NCBI GenBank assembly: GCA_019187365.1
Contig: JABARE010000015.1
Span: 62,001-126,000 of the forward strand
Origin: Saprospiraceae bacterium
GTDB lineage: Bacteria; Bacteroidota; Bacteroidia; Chitinophagales; Saprospiraceae
Reading direction: 5' to 3'
DNA length: 64,000 bases
Shown here: in pieces, positions 62,726-64,000 of the stretch
How positions within the stretch are numbered: position 1 is the stretch's first letter
How the letters are laid out: each line of letters starts with the position of its first letter
Translations under genes and position numbers: made by a program
Notes under the pieces: generated by a model
What the model was told of the DNA's origin: nothing
Databases searched by the model: none
What the model saw: the letters and a program-made list of their open reading frames with translations, nothing else

Positions 62726-64000
62726 ATGCACAACGAGATTTCCACCGCGTTGAAAACCCAGATGCCCGAAGAAAGGCAGGGACAGCCGATTGCATTTGAG
62801 ACTGGCATTTCCGCTGCCGGGGCAAGGACCTTTTACCTGGAGAGCTATGGCTGCCAGATGAATTTTTCGGACTCGGAAATTGTTGCCAGCATCCTTGCCG
62901 GAGAGGGTTACCGTTCGGCATCTCAGCCTGAAGAAGCGGACCTATTGTTGTTAAATACCTGTTCGATCCGCGAAAAAGCGGAAGAGACCATCCGCCGGCG
63001 TCTTCGCGAATTCCGGGCGCTCAAAAAAAGCAGACCCACACTGCAAATCGGCATACTTGGCTGCATGGCCGAGCGCCTCAAAAATCAATGGCTCGAGCAG
63101 GAAAAACTCGTCGACCTTGTGGTTGGGCCCGATGCTTACCGGGACCTTCCACGCCTGCTTCAACACCTCGGAGACGGACAACGCGCCGTAAACGTGCTTC
63201 TTTCGCGCGAAGAAACCTACTCTGACATTGCACCGCTAAGGCTCGACGGCAACGGTATCTCTGCCTTTGTTTCCATCATGCGTGGATGCGACAACATGTG
63301 TTCCTTTTGCGTAGTGCCCTTCACCCGTGGCCGAGAGCGAAGCCGAGATGTGCGCACCATCCTGGATGAAGTAAGAGGTCTTGCTGACGACGGATACCGC
63401 GAGGTGACGTTGCTCGGGCAAAACGTCGATTCCTACCGTTGGGCTCCTGATCATAACGAGGATGTAAGCGATTTTGCTGATTTGCTGGATCAGGTTGCCT
63501 GTGCAGTTCCCTCCATGCGCATCCGCTTTTCGACTTCACACCCCAAAGACCTGACCAATAAGGTCCTGCACACCATGGCGCGCCACGACAACATTTGCAA
63601 TTACATCCACCTGCCCTGTCAGTCGGGCAGTAGCCGCATCCTCGAACTCATGAACCGCACCTACGACCGCAACTGGTATATGGCCAAGGTCGATGAGATT
63701 CGCACCATCCTGCCGGACTGCGCAATTTCCTCTGACATCATTGCCGGATTCTGCACCGAGACAGAGGAAGACCATGCCGACACCCTCAGCCTGATGCGCT
63801 CTGCAGATTTCTGCATGTCGTATATGTTTTGTTATTCTGAAAGGCCGGGAACGCTCGCAGCCAGAAAGTGGGCCGACGACGTTCCGGAGCAGGTTAAAAA
63901 GCGCCGATTGAGCGAAATCATCGCCTTGCAAAACGAAATCAGTCTTGCCCACAACCGCAGGGATGTTGGCCAGGTGACTGAGGTACTCGTCGAGGGTCGT
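62726..64000 (+). CDS. miaB: tRNA-2-methylthio-N6-dimethylallyladenosine synthase (partial, runs off the window)
   Basis: 425 codons are in the window with no stop. The N-terminal UPF0004 domain has three cluster cysteines (YGCQMN, NTCSIRE, LGCMAE); the radical SAM motif CDNMCSFC follows, with GRERSR and the LLGQNVDSY and [13 protein letters not shown] segments. A start of the TRAM domain is reached at the edge. MiaB adds the 2-methylthio group to A37 of UNN-decoding tRNAs. ATG 62726 is fixed by the promoter 11 bases upstream. Confidence 0.95.
   Translation, partial: MHNEISTALKTQMPEERQGQPIAFETGISAAGARTFYLESYGCQMNFSDSEIVASILAGEGYRSASQPEEADLLLLNTCSIREKAEETIRRRLREFRALKKSRPTLQIGILGCMAERLKNQWLEQEKLVDLVVGPDAYRDLPRLLQHLGDGQRAVNVLLSREETYSDIAPLRLDGNGISAFVSIMRGCDNMCSFCVVPFTRGRERSRDVRTILDEVRGLADDGYREVTLLGQNVDSYRWAPDHNEDVSDFADLLDQVACAVPSMRIRFSTSHPKDLTNKVLHTMARHDNICNYIHLPCQSGSSRILELMNRTYDRNWYMAKVDEIRTILPDCAISSDIIAGFCTETEEDHADTLSLMRSADFCMSYMFCYSERPGTLAARKWADDVPEQVKKRRLSEIIALQNEISLAHNRRDVGQVTEVLVEGR

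Overview
The window is chromosomal DNA of a member of the Bacteroidota. Four things point there: many exported proteins with the C-terminal sorting domains of the type IX secretion system (T9SS, both the short type A form and the gliding-motility/CHU_C type B form); a short primary sigma factor without region 1.1; Bacteroidota-only families (GWxTD protein, START-like protein, choice-of-anchor B protein, type III glutamine synthetase, long GAPDH); and a promoter pattern TTTG-N19/20-TAnnTTTG that recurs before genes and tRNAs. The mix resembles Saprospiraceae-type environmental bacteria, but that placement is inference. No integrase, transposase, CRISPR array, rRNA or phage module was seen.

Layout. 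1-2480 (minus): an exported Asn/Gly-rich protein, a seven-helix membrane protein, a small histidine kinase and the start of a NarL-type response regulator. 2.8-4.0 kb: tRNA-Ser, a lipoprotein, tRNA-His. 4.0-10.4 kb: a large FG-GAP/UnbV T9SS protein, a methyltransferase and an unusual double-AAA+ protein. 10.5-13.1 kb (plus): ferredoxin, IscX, KdsC, a UbiA-type prenyltransferase and Maf, tightly packed. 13.1-16.7 kb (minus): folD-prmA and a lipoprotein-GWxTD pair. 16.8-22.9 kb: an SDR, an M1 peptidase, ribosomal protein L19, a PKD/CHU_C protein and a TsaC-like protein. 23.0-29.1 kb: S41 protease, long GAPDH, primary sigma factor, START-like protein, methyltransferase and enoyl-CoA hydratase. 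29.3-32.5 kb: choice-of-anchor B protein and an NAD(P)-binding protein.

32.5-36.5 kb is a visibly AT-rich stretch. It holds an M4 (thermolysin-type) metallopeptidase whose start is out of frame with its signal peptide, a putative beta-barrel protein and a decayed T9SS tail, and it ends at tRNA-Glu. Normal composition returns with gap-pgk (36.7-38.9 kb). 38.9-43.8 kb (minus) is a polysaccharide export and sugar-nucleotide operon (Uxs, RfbB, SLBB/Wza-like). 44.0-47.1 kb (plus) has an envelope protein, Kdo transferase and heptose-7-phosphate kinase. 47.2-51.8 kb has a T9SS protein, acylphosphatase and the tyrosine-catabolic pair HmgA-HPPD. 51.9-57.7 kb (minus) has GlnN, two exported structural proteins, ferritin and a low-molecular-weight phosphatase. 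57.7-64.0 kb has an LPS-type glycosyltransferase, a CoA-binding protein, two envelope proteins, proline dehydrogenase, shikimate dehydrogenase and the first 425 codons of miaB.

Shared themes are cell-envelope building (KdsC, WaaA, heptose kinase, glycosyltransferase, Uxs/RfbB/Wza), T9SS export, central carbon metabolism and amino-acid turnover. The least ordinary items are the AAA+ protein with a duplicated N-terminal domain, the interrupted M4 peptidase start, the split 7TM/kinase/regulator module, the Fdx-IscX pair and several non-ATG starts.
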